Below are positions 42,545-52,233 of a DNA stretch of 64,000 bases, piece after piece. The translations under genes and the position numbers were made by a program. Within the stretch, counting starts at the first letter, position 1, and every line of letters begins with the position of its first letter. The DNA is taken from NCBI RefSeq assembly GCF_900115305.1, contig NZ_FOVW01000005.1:186001-250000 (forward strand), read 5' to 3'. The stretch comes from Algoriphagus ornithinivorans. Its GTDB lineage: Bacteria; Bacteroidota; Bacteroidia; Cytophagales; Cyclobacteriaceae. The notes below the pieces were generated by a model. That model was given only the letters and a program-made list of their open reading frames with translations, was not told the DNA's origin and did not search any database.

Positions 42545-42578
42545 GATGCGTAGGGTTTATGGAATTTACCCAAAATTT

Positions 42579-44036
42579 CTACGCAATCACAATTTGATTC
42601 CCGATTCTAAGCACTTCCCGAACCAACAGGTCCATGTCTTCCATTCGAGTTCTCTGGTTTACATTGGCAACCCGCAGGGTGTATTTCCCATTGAGAATGG
42701 TACTGCTTGGCGATGCAATTCCTTCTTCTTGAAGTCTCAGTAATATTTCCCGGTTCAGATCTTTTAATTGCTCTTCCGAAAGTCCTGGCTTGATCATTCG
42801 AAAACAAGTAATGCTCATGGAAACCGGTGCCATCAATTCTAATTCTGGATTTTGATTGACCAAATCTGCCAAGTATTCTGCCTGACGATTATTTTGAGCT
42901 ATCATGGCAGCATATTTTTCTTTGCCATGTTCTTTGAGAGACATCCAAATCTTCAGTGCTTTAAAGCCTCTAGAGAGCTCAAAACCATAATTATTGATGG
43001 AGTCTAAGCCTCCGGAAAGGCCTCGGGATTCCTGCAATAAATAGTTGGGAGTGATGGCAAAAGCCTCTCGATGCTTCTTTGCATCCCGAATCAAAGTACA
43101 GCCTACTTCATAGGGAACATATAACCATTTGTGAAGATCGAAGGCAACAGAATCTGCTTCTTCTATCGCTTTTAATCGAGGAGCATATACAGGGTCTAAT
43201 TTTGCCAAGGCTCCATAGGCTCCATCTACATGAAACCAAAGGCCATAAGTTTTTGAAATCTTCAACAATTCATCCAACGGATCGATAGCGCCGGTATTGA
43301 CAGTGCCTGAGGTTCCTACTATGGCAAAAGGTAGAAGTCCAGCTTTTTTATCTGAAATAATCTGATGTTCTAATTCCGCAACATTCATCTCATACCGCTC
43401 ATTCACAGAAATTTTTCGAACTGAATCCGTTCCCAAACCAATAATTTCTGCTGCCTTTTGAATACAGGAATGTGTCTCTACAGAGCAATAAATAATTAAC
43501 TGAGCGGAAGCTGCCTTAAGTCCTTTTTGGCGTATTTTTTCAGAGCCGAAAGAGTTTCTTGCTACTGTAAGAGCCGTAATATTAGCCATGGACCCACCAC
43601 TGACCAAGATTCCGGAGGCTTCCTGTGGATAATTCATCAATTCTTTACACCAGTTGACCACTTGCCTGTCCACATACATAGCAGAATGCTCTCCAATGGT
43701 AGTATTAGGATTCATTCCGGAGGCCAACAAATCAGCTAAAACTCCCATGGGAGTTCCTGTCCCCTGAATCCATGCAAAAAATCGAGGATGCACATTTCCT
43801 TTATTGTAGGGAAATATAAACTCTTTAAATTCCTTATAAACTTCCTCTGGACTTTGCCCTTTTTCTGGAATTGGTTTTTCAAATTGGTCCTTCACCTCTT
43901 CGGGAATAGGCTTCCATATTTTTTGATCCCGAATTGATTGCCAATAATCAAATAGATCATCGATCATTTGATGGCCAAGCTGTCTCATTTCATCCCAGTT
44001 TTCCGGGTCTAAGGTCAGGTTTTTATTTTCAGGCAT
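42579..44036 (-). CDS. Group II PLP-dependent amino acid decarboxylase
   Basis: A 485-residue enzyme of the aromatic-L-amino-acid/glutamate decarboxylase fold. The cofactor lysine is Lys303 in VAFDLHKWLYVPYE; Asp271 in FHVDGAYGALA binds the pyridinium nitrogen and His189 in VETHS stacks on PLP. The N-terminal segment HPRFFAWIQGTGTPMGVLADL matches the aromatic-acid group. It could decarboxylate tryptophan, tyrosine, DOPA or related acids. No transporter is adjacent. It holds the one perfect DnaA box outside the dense region (43624). Confidence 0.88.
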   Translation of the reverse strand: MPENKNLTLDPENWDEMRQLGHQMIDDLFDYWQSIRDQKIWKPIPEEVKDQFEKPIPEKGQSPEEVYKEFKEFIFPYNKGNVHPRFFAWIQGTGTPMGVLADLLASGMNPNTTIGEHSAMYVDRQVVNWCKELMNYPQEASGILVSGGSMANITALTVARNSFGSEKIRQKGLKAASAQLIIYCSVETHSCIQKAAEIIGLGTDSVRKISVNERYEMNVAELEHQIISDKKAGLLPFAIVGTSGTVNTGAIDPLDELLKISKTYGLWFHVDGAYGALAKLDPVYAPRLKAIEEADSVAFDLHKWLYVPYEVGCTLIRDAKKHREAFAITPNYLLQESRGLSGGLDSINNYGFELSRGFKALKIWMSLKEHGKEKYAAMIAQNNRQAEYLADLVNQNPELELMAPVSMSITCFRMIKPGLSEEQLKDLNREILLRLQEEGIASPSSTILNGKYTLRVANVNQRTRMEDMDLLVREVLRIGNQIVIA

Positions 44037-44093
44037 TTGAGGGAAATATAAAAGGGGTAATTTTCATTTATTCTCAGAAATAGTAAAACTAGA

Positions 44094-45350
44094 TTAAGAT
44101 TTCTGATGGGCAAAGAATAAGGATTTCTCTTTCAGGCTTTCAATATCATGTATATTTGAAATTGCCTTCTCAGCTCTTTCAAAGGATGTTTTAGAATGAA
44201 GAATAGCCAATTCCTTGGCTTCTTGATTTCCAATATTCCATAGAGTAGAAAAGGATTTTTGAAGCCAGATCATGACCTCTACAGTTCCGGCTCCATCTCT
44301 GGCAATTGGGCGAAAAGCATCCTCAAACATATCAGAAAGAGAAAGTGGAGGAACTTCTATCCTATCATAAATCACTGACTTTGACTCTTGATCTTCTTTA
44401 GAAAACCATTCGCAAAATAAACGAGTGTGACTTTTGATGATGGCAATGGCGGTTCCCGGATCATTGATTCCCGGAGAAAGAGCTCTGCTTCCAATTTCAC
44501 TTAAAGCGATCAACCCAAAACGAGGATCATCCAAAAATGATCTTTCTAACCCGATTTCAAAGCAGTTAATTAATTTTTCCAATTCTACTTCTTCCTTGTG
44601 TTTTTGTTGAAAATAAGCCAAAGGTTGATCAGGAGTACAGAAAGAGCCTGGTAGGCAATTAATGATTACATCGACATCAAATTCTTTGGTAAACTCATCT
44701 ACCTGATCCATATGTATATGGGTAATATGGCCGATAAATTTTGAAAAAACTGGAGTTCCTTTTTTACTTGACTTTAGTGGCTTCGCACCTAAGTATGGTC
44801 TCTGCTTTCTTTCCAAAAAGGAGTCTTTGGTTGCTTTTTCTACTTTCTGTATGGTTTGGCCTAATCTGCCTAATTTAGAAATACTGTCTACCCATCTTAA
44901 AAAGGTTAAAATTACGATAGCGAATACTACTAGGGTTAGAATAAAAAGTGTAAAATTTCCTGCTTTCCCGAAGTAGTCATTTTTGAATGCTACAGTGGCA
45001 ATGATGCTATAAATAAATGAGCCAATGAATATAGAAAGGGCATTTTGTGAAACGTCGTCTGAAACAATTAAGGGGAAGGATCTAGGTGTAGCACTACTGC
45101 TGGCTGCAGAAAAGGCGGATAGCATGGACCCCACCGCAAAAATGGCTATAACCAGCATGCTTGCAGAAATTGTATTCAACAGAACTTCGATGGAGTCCTC
45201 TTCAATTTCAGGGACCATATCATCCAAAAAACTGTTGTCTGCTATATGAGCCAAAAAAGCAGACCCAACTGAAATGATGCAAAAAAGTAGAGGTTTAAAC
45301 CATAGTCTTTCTTGAAGCAAACTGTAGTAATATCGGATATTATTTTTCAT
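44094..45350 (-). CDS. DUF2254 family membrane protein
   Basis: A 418-residue predicted membrane protein with four N-terminal helices (about residues 15-165) and a soluble C-terminal part. It matches DUF2254 in MLVIAIFAVGSMLSAFSAASSSATPRS (cut: AVGSMLSAFSAASSSATPRS) and in ALSPGINDPGTAIAII with GLIALSEIGSRALSPGIND upstream. The family has no defined role. It is transcribed alone on the minus strand. Confidence 0.85.
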   Translation of the reverse strand: MKNNIRYYYSLLQERLWFKPLLFCIISVGSAFLAHIADNSFLDDMVPEIEEDSIEVLLNTISASMLVIAIFAVGSMLSAFSAASSSATPRSFPLIVSDDVSQNALSIFIGSFIYSIIATVAFKNDYFGKAGNFTLFILTLVVFAIVILTFLRWVDSISKLGRLGQTIQKVEKATKDSFLERKQRPYLGAKPLKSSKKGTPVFSKFIGHITHIHMDQVDEFTKEFDVDVIINCLPGSFCTPDQPLAYFQQKHKEEVELEKLINCFEIGLERSFLDDPRFGLIALSEIGSRALSPGINDPGTAIAIIKSHTRLFCEWFSKEDQESKSVIYDRIEVPPLSLSDMFEDAFRPIARDGAGTVEVMIWLQKSFSTLWNIGNQEAKELAILHSKTSFERAEKAISNIHDIESLKEKSLFFAHQKS

Positions 45351-45449
45351 AAAAAAGTTCGTTTTCTATACTCAAGTAAGATAAGGATTCTCCAGTTTGG
45401 GCTTATGAATAAACCACATTATTAATCGGAAGGAAATTTAATCCTTGGC

Positions 45450-46427
45450 TTACTGAAGCTTTTTTGTCCTTAAAAATTCCCAATAGGGATCAATTAAAAT
45501 GTTGGTATAATTATGCTGAAGATCCTCAATCAATAAAAAATCCAAAGAATTTTCCTTGTTAACATTGCTAGAATTGAAATGAAACCTGCCGATTTTCTTT
45601 CCAAAATAGGGTCTCTCTGTGTAGGTGTAATTAGAATTTAAGCCAGAAATAGAAAGAAAGGGATTTATAAGCGATTTTACTCCGGGTATATTGATAGCAT
45701 CAGGATTTATTGCAATTGGCTGATTGAAGCCAATCTTCTTCAAAAAAAGCGGATCGGAAGTTCCTACGGAAACTATGATTGACATGGGGTTTGGCGAAAG
45801 TGTTGGAGGAATAAACTCTGACAAATTACCTGCATGAATAGTGATAGCAGCGAATATATCAGAGCGTTCCGCAGCTAATCGTGAAGCCATTTGAGCACCG
45901 TTTGAAAAACCTGTTGCATAAATACGTTTTTCATCCACTAGATACTCTGATTTCAAGGTTTCGATTAGCTCGTCAAAAAATAGCATATCATCTCTTAAGG
46001 TTTCGCCAACGCAAAGTGGTAATCCTCCTTTCTGTAAATCACTTTCTCCTAAGTCCCCGGCTGCCCATTTGGTTGTAGTTCTTTGAGTGCCCTCGTCAAA
46101 ATGACAATAAGTTAAAGCAGTTGGATAAACAACTATAAATCCTTCTTGATCTGCTTTCGAGTTCCACAATCCTTTATCATAGAATACCTGACCACTTTGG
46201 TTGGTTCCGTGAATTACCAATAGTAAAGCGAGCTTTTCTCTAGAGTTTACAGATGAAGGCACGTAGACGATATAATTCCTATCCTGACCATCTTTTGTGA
46301 TTAAGGACTTATAATAAGTGCCGGCAATATTTTCCTGGATATTTGGAGTGTTAGAATTCTCTCCTTGGCAAGCAGCCAAAAAATAATAATGGCAGGATAT
46401 AAATAAGAATATGAATAATTTCCTCAT
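45450..46427 (-). CDS. PHB depolymerase/feruloyl esterase-like alpha/beta hydrolase lipoprotein
   Basis: About 325 residues from the ATG at 46427, giving a lipoprotein signal that ends FLAAC; an in-frame ATG at 46442 would add five residues. The alpha/beta-hydrolase pattern is LALLLVIHGTNQSGQVFYD for the oxyanion region and YATGFSNGAQMASRLAA for the nucleophile elbow (Ser in GFSNG). DLQHNY near the C-terminus offers the catalytic His. It resembles the polyhydroxybutyrate depolymerase and CE1 feruloyl-esterase group. The substrate is unknown; it is likely periplasmic or surface exposed. Confidence 0.82.
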   Translation of the reverse strand: MRKLFIFLFISCHYYFLAACQGENSNTPNIQENIAGTYYKSLITKDGQDRNYIVYVPSSVNSREKLALLLVIHGTNQSGQVFYDKGLWNSKADQEGFIVVYPTALTYCHFDEGTQRTTTKWAAGDLGESDLQKGGLPLCVGETLRDDMLFFDELIETLKSEYLVDEKRIYATGFSNGAQMASRLAAERSDIFAAITIHAGNLSEFIPPTLSPNPMSIIVSVGTSDPLFLKKIGFNQPIAINPDAINIPGVKSLINPFLSISGLNSNYTYTERPYFGKKIGRFHFNSSNVNKENSLDFLLIEDLQHNYTNILIDPYWEFLRTKKLQ

Positions 46428-46472
46428 TGATGCAATTTCCAATTGAAGATAAAAGAGGCTATTTAATCCATT

Positions 46473-47846
46473 TTAGAAAATTAGCGAATACATTTCTTCC
46501 AACTTACTTACCTGTAATATCTGAATTTTAAATTTTTTGAGATCTAGCCCTTTGACAGCGTATTTTGAGACTACGATTTTCTTGAAACCCAGCTTTTCAG
46601 CTTCTGCAATTCTGTTTTCTATTCTGGATACAGCCCGAATTTCTCCTCCCAAACCCACTTCACCTGCAAAACAAATCTGCTCGGAAACGGGTGTGTCCTC
46701 ATAACTGGAAATCAAACTTGCACATACTGCTAAATCCAATGCCGGATCATCCACTCGTAGGCCGCCTGCCACATTCAAAAAGACATCTTGCTGTCCAAGT
46801 CTCATTCCCCCCCGCTTTTCTAATACAGCCAGAAGCATATTCAGACGTTTGGCATCATGTCCGGTGCTGCTTCTTTGAGGTGTTCCGTATGTAGCCGGGC
46901 TGACCAAAGATTGGATTTCAATCAACAAAGGACGATTCCCCTCCATCATGGCTCCAATGGCCACTCCGTTTAATACTTCCTCTCTTTGGGTTAGCAAGAT
47001 CTCTGATGGATTGGCTACTGACCGGAGTCCTTCGGCTCGCATTTCATAGATGCCCAATTCATGTGTGGACCCAAATCGGTTTTTTGAAGTTCGTAATATT
47101 CTATAAGTCAGGTGCCGATCTCCTTCAAATTGTAATACCGTGTCGACCATGTGCTCCAATACTTTGGGGCCGGCGATGGAACCATCCTTGGTGATATGTC
47201 CAATTAGAAAAACAGGAGTTCCGGTTTCCTTGGCAAACTTCATGAGCTCGGCTGTGCACTCCCTAACTTGAGATACTGAGCCTGCGGCTGATTCCACGTA
47301 TTGACTGTTGAGCGTCTGAATAGAATCTATCACCAAAAAGTCAGGTTTTAGAATTTCTACCTGTTGAAATATCTGCTGAGTGTTGGTTTCAGAAAGCACA
47401 TAACAATCTGGGTTTTTGGCCTCCATCCTGTCTGCACGCATTTTGATTTGAGCCTCACTTTCCTCCCCGGATACGTAAAGAATGGTTTTATTCTTCAAGA
47501 TTAAGGCTATCTGAAGCATTAAGGTTGACTTCCCAATTCCAGGCTCACCACCTATCAATACCAAGGACCCAGGAACTATTCCTCCTCCTAAAACTCTGTC
47601 CAATTCATTATCCCCGGTGATCCACCTTGGCTGTTCCTCATAATTGACTTCAGTGATTTTTTTAGGACTGCTTGCCTTTTTTGTTCCGTTGGAGGGAGTT
47701 TTCCAGGTTCCCTTTCCACTTTCCTCCTTTTGAATAATTTCTTCTACATAGGTATTCCATTGCCCGCACGCAGGACATTTACCTAGCCATTTTGGGCTTT
47801 GCGCGCCACAATTCTGACAAAAAAAGGAAGTTTTTACTTTAGCCAA
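46473..47846 (-). CDS. radA: DNA repair protein RadA (Sms)
   Basis: A 457-residue RecA-like helicase that drives branch migration in recombinational repair. The N-terminal zinc finger has Cys10, Cys13, Cys24 and Cys27. The ATPase has Walker A at 100-108 (GGEPGIGKST), the RadA signature KNRFG at 255-259, and a C-terminal Lon-like domain (AVCASLISSYEDTPVS, EVGLGGEIRAVSRIENRI). All key motifs are intact. It follows polA on the same strand with about 94 bp between them, perhaps sharing a transcript. Confidence 0.97.
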   Translation of the reverse strand: MAKVKTSFFCQNCGAQSPKWLGKCPACGQWNTYVEEIIQKEESGKGTWKTPSNGTKKASSPKKITEVNYEEQPRWITGDNELDRVLGGGIVPGSLVLIGGEPGIGKSTLMLQIALILKNKTILYVSGEESEAQIKMRADRMEAKNPDCYVLSETNTQQIFQQVEILKPDFLVIDSIQTLNSQYVESAAGSVSQVRECTAELMKFAKETGTPVFLIGHITKDGSIAGPKVLEHMVDTVLQFEGDRHLTYRILRTSKNRFGSTHELGIYEMRAEGLRSVANPSEILLTQREEVLNGVAIGAMMEGNRPLLIEIQSLVSPATYGTPQRSSTGHDAKRLNMLLAVLEKRGGMRLGQQDVFLNVAGGLRVDDPALDLAVCASLISSYEDTPVSEQICFAGEVGLGGEIRAVSRIENRIAEAEKLGFKKIVVSKYAVKGLDLKKFKIQILQVSKLEEMYSLIF

Positions 47847-47892
47847 TTTGGTTTGGGGTTTTGTACATCAGATCAAGCAATTCCAGCCACTT

Positions 47893-47939
47893 TTCTAATC
47901 TCTCGTCTCTATTTTCTCGCTTCTCGCTTCTAATCTCTC
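47893..47939. repeat. Imperfect pyrimidine-rich short repeat between polA and radA
   Basis: TTCTAATCTCTC occurs twice (47893-47904 and 47928-47939) and brackets a stretch rich in CTCGCTT units. On the transcribed strand it reads as purine-rich GAGAAGCGAGAAG-type sequence. It lies in the gap immediately after the polA stop codon. The low-complexity repeat type is seen between genes in this phylum, but its role is unknown. Confidence 0.5.
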
Positions 47940-47940
47940 A

Positions 47941-50763
47941 TCAATGTGCTTCCAGCCAATCTTTCCCCAGCCCCACTTCCACTTCTACCGGGACAGCTAG
48001 TTTGATGGCATTTGACATCAAGCCAGGAATATTTTCCTTCAATATCTCAACTTCATCCTTATGAGCGTCAAAAACCAATTCATCGTGAACTTGCAGGATC
48101 ATTTTGGACTTCAGCTTTTCTTTTTTCATCCAGTTATGCACATCGATCATAGCGACTTTGATCAAGTCGGCCGCTGAACCCTGAATAGGAGCGTTGATTG
48201 CGTTTCGTTCAGCGAAACCTCGCATTGTTTGGTTTCGGCTATTGATATCTCTCAAGTACCTTCTCCTACCCAAGATAGTCTCAACGTACTCGTCTTTTCT
48301 AGCTTTTTCTATAGCTCCGTCCATATATTCTTTTACAGCAGGAAACTCTTTGAAATAAGCATCAATGATTTCCTTGGCCTCTCCTCTTGGGATAGATAGC
48401 CGCTGAGAAAGTCCAAAAGCTGATATGCCATAGATGATTCCAAAGTTGGCGGTTTTAGCCTTTCTCCTCATGTCGGAGGTGACTTCTTCCAGTGGAACCT
48501 GGAATATTTTTGCGGCAGTGGTAGCATGAATATCCCTGCCATTTTTGAATGCCTCTATCATGGACTCATCTCCGGAGAAAGCAGCCATGATTCTCAGTTC
48601 TATTTGAGAGTAATCCGCTGCCAAAAGCACATGATTTTCATCTCTGGCTACAAAGGCCTTTCTTATCTCCCTTCCTCTTTCTGTTCGTATAGGAATATTC
48701 TGCAAATTGGGGTTGATGGAGGACAAACGACCTGTTGCCGCAACAAACTGATTATAGGTGGTATGAATGCGTCCTGTCTTAGAGTTGATCATAGTAGGCA
48801 AAGCGTCCACGTAAGTCGACTTTAGCTTCACCATTTGTCTATAATCCAAAATGGCCTGAGCAATCTCGTGCTCATCTGCCAATTTGCTCAATATCTCCTC
48901 TCCAGTGGCGTATTGCCCTGTTTTGGTCTTTTTAGCCTTGGGGTCCAGTTTCAACTTTTCAAAAAGCACATCACCCAATTGCTTTGGAGAAGCTAGATTG
49001 AATCTGACTCCTGCCAATTCATAGACTCTTTTTTCTATAGCAATACTTTCTTCCTCTAGGGCTTGAGAAAGTTCGGCTAGGCTGTCAGTGTCTATTTTGA
49101 CCCCTTCAAACTCCATGTCTGTCAGCACATTGATCAGCGGGTTTTCCACTTTGTAGAAAAGATTCTCCAATTCATTTTCTTTCAAAAGGGGATCAAATTT
49201 CTCTTTCAATCTGAGGGTAATATCAGCATCTTCTGCAGCATAGGATGTGACTTCATCTTCATCCACATCCCGCATATTACCCTGATTTTTACCTTTTTTT
49301 CCGATCAATTCAGTAATGGAAACAGGCTTATAGTTGAGGTATTGCTCAGCGAGCCAATCCATGCTGTGTTTGCCTTCAGGTTCAATCAGGTAGTGGGCTA
49401 ACATGGTGTCATAAAGCGCACCTTTCACTTCTATCCCATAGTTTTTTAAAACCAGCAGATCATACTTGATATTCTGACCAACTTTGAGGATATCTTCATT
49501 TTCGAAGAAAGGCATTAACAGCTCCAAAATAGCCTGCGTTTCTTTTTGATCAGCAGGGCAAGGAATATAGTAGGCCTCACCACTGAGGTAGGCAAAAGAA
49601 ATTCCAACCAACTCTGCTTCCATTGCATTGAGCGCAGTAGTTTCCGTATCAAAGCACACAACTTTCTGTACCATCAAATACTCCATCAATTCTTCGATGG
49701 CATCTTTTCCTTTGATTTTGTGATAATGGTGAAGATTGCTATGGATAGTATCTGGAACAACCGGAGCGGAGGTATTTACAGATTCTTCTTCAAACTCAAT
49801 CTCCGAAGCTGGAGATGAACTTGGAGCTTCCCCGAAAAGACCAAGCTGCTCATTTTTCTGAATAACTGCTTTTTTTCCCTCGTCTTTAAAAATTCTATTG
49901 GAAAGAGTACGGAATTCCAGCTCGTTGAAAATAGCCCTGAGCTTTTCTTCATCAAAACCATCGTATCGGAGGTCCTCCTCATTAAATGCGATAGGCACAT
50001 CTATTTTGATGGTAGCAAGCTCTTTGGAAAGTATACCTTGCTGGGCAAAGTTTTCCACATTTTCCTTTTGCTTTCCTTTCAGCTTATCCGTGTTTTTAAT
50101 CAGTTCTTCCACTGTTCCGAACTCCTTCAATAGCTTGGTTGCAGTCTTAGCGCCAATGCCTGGAATACCCGGAATATTATCCACCGCATCACCCATCAGT
50201 CCCAGGATATCTCTCACCTGATCCACATGCTCAATATCCCATTTGGCACAAACTTCCTTTGGGCCCATCACATCCACGCCGTTGCCCATGAAGGCAGGTT
50301 TGTATAAATATATATGGTCATCCACGATCTGCCCATAATCCTTATCCGGCGTCATCATGTAGACCGTAAATGATTCCCTTTCTGCTTTTTTAGCCAAGGT
50401 CCCGATGATGTCATCAGCTTCGAATCCATCCATTTCCAAAACTGGAATCCGGAATGCTTTAACAATTTCCTTAACCCATGGAATAGATACAGTAATGTCT
50501 TCTGGTTGTTCTTGTCTATTTGCTTTGTAAGGCTCAAACTGCTCATGTCTAAAAGTAGGAGCAGAAGTATCAAAAGCTACCGCAATATGACTGGGCTTTT
50601 CTTTGGTTAACACTTCCATCAGCGTATTGGTAAAACCCAGCATGACACCGGTATTAAGGCCTTTGGAGTTGATTCTAGGATTTTTACTAAATGCAAAATG
50701 TGCCCGATAGATCAGAGCCATGGCATCTAAAAGAAATAATTTATGGGGTTGATTTTGAGACAT
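47941..50763 (-). CDS. polA: DNA polymerase I
   Basis: A 940-residue three-domain enzyme. Residues 1-290 are the 5'-3' FEN-like nuclease (GFEADDIIGTLAKKAE, DNIPGIPGIGAKTATKLL). Residues about 345-540 are the 3'-5' exonuclease, and Asp372/Glu374 in CFDTETTALN indicate that proofreading is intact. Residues about 560-940 are the polymerase, with motif A LLAADYSQIELRIMA and motif C HDEL at 893-896. A Ser/Glu-rich linker lies around residues 312-340. It acts in Okazaki-fragment processing and repair. radA lies downstream. Confidence 0.97.
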   Translation of the reverse strand: MSQNQPHKLFLLDAMALIYRAHFAFSKNPRINSKGLNTGVMLGFTNTLMEVLTKEKPSHIAVAFDTSAPTFRHEQFEPYKANRQEQPEDITVSIPWVKEIVKAFRIPVLEMDGFEADDIIGTLAKKAERESFTVYMMTPDKDYGQIVDDHIYLYKPAFMGNGVDVMGPKEVCAKWDIEHVDQVRDILGLMGDAVDNIPGIPGIGAKTATKLLKEFGTVEELIKNTDKLKGKQKENVENFAQQGILSKELATIKIDVPIAFNEEDLRYDGFDEEKLRAIFNELEFRTLSNRIFKDEGKKAVIQKNEQLGLFGEAPSSSPASEIEFEEESVNTSAPVVPDTIHSNLHHYHKIKGKDAIEELMEYLMVQKVVCFDTETTALNAMEAELVGISFAYLSGEAYYIPCPADQKETQAILELLMPFFENEDILKVGQNIKYDLLVLKNYGIEVKGALYDTMLAHYLIEPEGKHSMDWLAEQYLNYKPVSITELIGKKGKNQGNMRDVDEDEVTSYAAEDADITLRLKEKFDPLLKENELENLFYKVENPLINVLTDMEFEGVKIDTDSLAELSQALEEESIAIEKRVYELAGVRFNLASPKQLGDVLFEKLKLDPKAKKTKTGQYATGEEILSKLADEHEIAQAILDYRQMVKLKSTYVDALPTMINSKTGRIHTTYNQFVAATGRLSSINPNLQNIPIRTERGREIRKAFVARDENHVLLAADYSQIELRIMAAFSGDESMIEAFKNGRDIHATTAAKIFQVPLEEVTSDMRRKAKTANFGIIYGISAFGLSQRLSIPRGEAKEIIDAYFKEFPAVKEYMDGAIEKARKDEYVETILGRRRYLRDINSRNQTMRGFAERNAINAPIQGSAADLIKVAMIDVHNWMKKEKLKSKMILQVHDELVFDAHKDEVEILKENIPGLMSNAIKLAVPVEVEVGLGKDWLEAH

Positions 50764-50991
50764 GGTCTATTTTTTCGTAGAAAAAAGCTAAATTAATCAG
50801 CCAACCAAGGTACAAAAAATACCGCTGGGAGGCGTCAATCCGTAGATGTAAACTTTTCTCTCTTGGATTGGTTTTGTGTCAATTTGTTTCACTTTAATAT
50901 CTTGTTAAGGTTTGGTTTAAAAAAATTGCATCACTTTAGAAATATAGCCTTTGACATTTTACATATCCTTTTCAAATAAATTAATAATCCC

Positions 50992-51300
50992 ATGAAAAAA
51001 GCACTTCTGATTCTCATGATGTTAGGGTTCTTCGGCATCAATGCCGCCCATGCAAACCCTGGCGAAAAAACCAAAAAGGAAAAAACTGAGCTTAGCGCTG
51101 AAGACTCAGAAAAGATCGAACAACTTCAAAGTCGATTTAATGAAATCAAAGCGATGGATTTCTCTACACTTAGTAAGGATGAGGCCAAAGCTCTTAAAAT
51201 TGAGCTACAAGAAATCAAAGCAGAAGGAAGGAATAACGGCCTTTGGCTTTCTACTGGCGCGATCATTTTAATCCTGATCATTATCATTTTGGTGGATTAA
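50992..51300 (+). CDS. Small exported protein with C-terminal membrane helix, paralogue 1
   Basis: A 102-residue protein: signal peptide (ending HANP), a charged helical middle (ELSAEDSEKIEQLQSRFNE, IKAMDFSTLSKDEAKAL) and a C-terminal membrane helix (TGAIILILIIIILVD). It is a paralogue of the gene that follows 90 bp later; shared elements are KKEKTELS, RFNEIKAMDFS and the STGAI-led hydrophobic end. No family is recognised. The layout would place the charged segment in the periplasm, held by the tail anchor. Confidence 0.8.
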   Translation: MKKALLILMMLGFFGINAAHANPGEKTKKEKTELSAEDSEKIEQLQSRFNEIKAMDFSTLSKDEAKALKIELQEIKAEGRNNGLWLSTGAIILILIIIILVD

Positions 51301-51390
51301 TATCCTAAAATCACCAATTATCCGTTTTATGATTGGTTCTAAAAATATTCTTAATCAGTTTAATTTATCTTTTACCAAAACTACATTCAA

Positions 51391-51693
51391 ATGAAAAAAC
51401 TACTATTAATTTTTGCCCTGTTTCTTTCTGTGTCCATGGTTTATGCTGAGCCTGCGAAAAAAGAGAAAGAAGTTACGGAGTTGAGTGAGGAGGAAAAAGC
51501 CAAATTGGAAGCCATGAAGACTAGATTTGAAGAAATCAAAGCAATGGATTTTTCCGATATGACACGAGAAGAGAGAAAGGAAATTAGAGAAGAGCTCAAA
51601 GAAATGAAGGAGATAAGCAGAAGAGGAAATGGAGGAATATTCATTTCTACAGGCGCAATCATCATCATTTTATTGTTGATCATCATTCTATAA
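51391..51693 (+). CDS. Small exported protein with C-terminal membrane helix, paralogue 2
   Basis: A 100-residue paralogue of the preceding gene, with a signal peptide (ending VYAEP), a charged coiled-coil-like middle (ELSEEEKAKLEAMKTRFEE, REERKEIREELKEMKE) and the tail STGAIIIILLLIIIL. The middle keeps EEIKAMDFS. The pair arose by tandem duplication. A strong terminator follows 7 bp after the stop. Function unknown. Confidence 0.8.
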   Translation: MKKLLLIFALFLSVSMVYAEPAKKEKEVTELSEEEKAKLEAMKTRFEEIKAMDFSDMTREERKEIREELKEMKEISRRGNGGIFISTGAIIIILLLIIIL

Positions 51694-51700
51694 CAAAAGA

Positions 51701-51720
51701 GGGGCGAAAGCCCCTTTTTT
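51701..51720 (+). terminator. Intrinsic terminator with GNRA tetraloop after the small-protein pair
   Basis: GGGGC pairs with GCCCC around GAAA, and T6 follows. The stop codon of the converging gene falls in the T-run. Confidence 0.85.
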
Positions 51721-52159
51721 ACTTTTTTTCTTCTGTATTTAAATAAGCCCTTACTTGAAGGCCTCTGAGGAAAATTACAATCAAAGGAATTAACCAAAGG
51801 AGCTCATTGAAAATCAGGTGAAAACCACTTCGCTTATTCCAGCCTATATCCGGCAAAAACCCCAAAGAGAACCAGATTGCCAAAATAATTTTTCCAGCTA
51901 TCCCTCCTATAATCAAGTAGACCCAACTTACCGGATAGAAGGCAGAAACAAAAATCAACAAGCCTACTATTAATCCAAAACTTCCATACCAATTAGCGGG
52001 TAGTGTGGAAGCCAGGTCCCCATTGATCGCCAACCAGTTGATCAATTCCGGTCCAAACCATTTAAAAAATGCCGACCAGGCAATTGTATACATTCCTGCG
52101 AGCAACAATAGCCCTCTGAAATACATGGGAAATATGGGAAATGCTGGTTTTTGATCCAT
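51719..52159 (-). CDS. Small four-helix membrane protein
   Basis: A 146-residue protein with four membrane helices (FPMYFRGLLLLAGMYTIAW, then NWYGSFGLIVGLLIFVSAF and two more). Tryptophans cluster at helix ends. No DUF is recognised with confidence; a DoxX-like arrangement was considered, but the pattern is not convincing. It is transcribed toward the small-protein pair and shares their terminator. Confidence 0.7.
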   Translation of the reverse strand: MDQKPAFPIFPMYFRGLLLLAGMYTIAWSAFFKWFGPELINWLAINGDLASTLPANWYGSFGLIVGLLIFVSAFYPVSWVYLIIGGIAGKIILAIWFSLGFLPDIGWNKRSGFHLIFNELLWLIPLIVIFLRGLQVRAYLNTEEKK

Positions 52160-52233
52160 GAATGGTTTGATTTTAAAGCACTAATTAAACACCTTGGGGA
52201 CTTGCATGTTCATGCATAATACAAAACTAAGCT

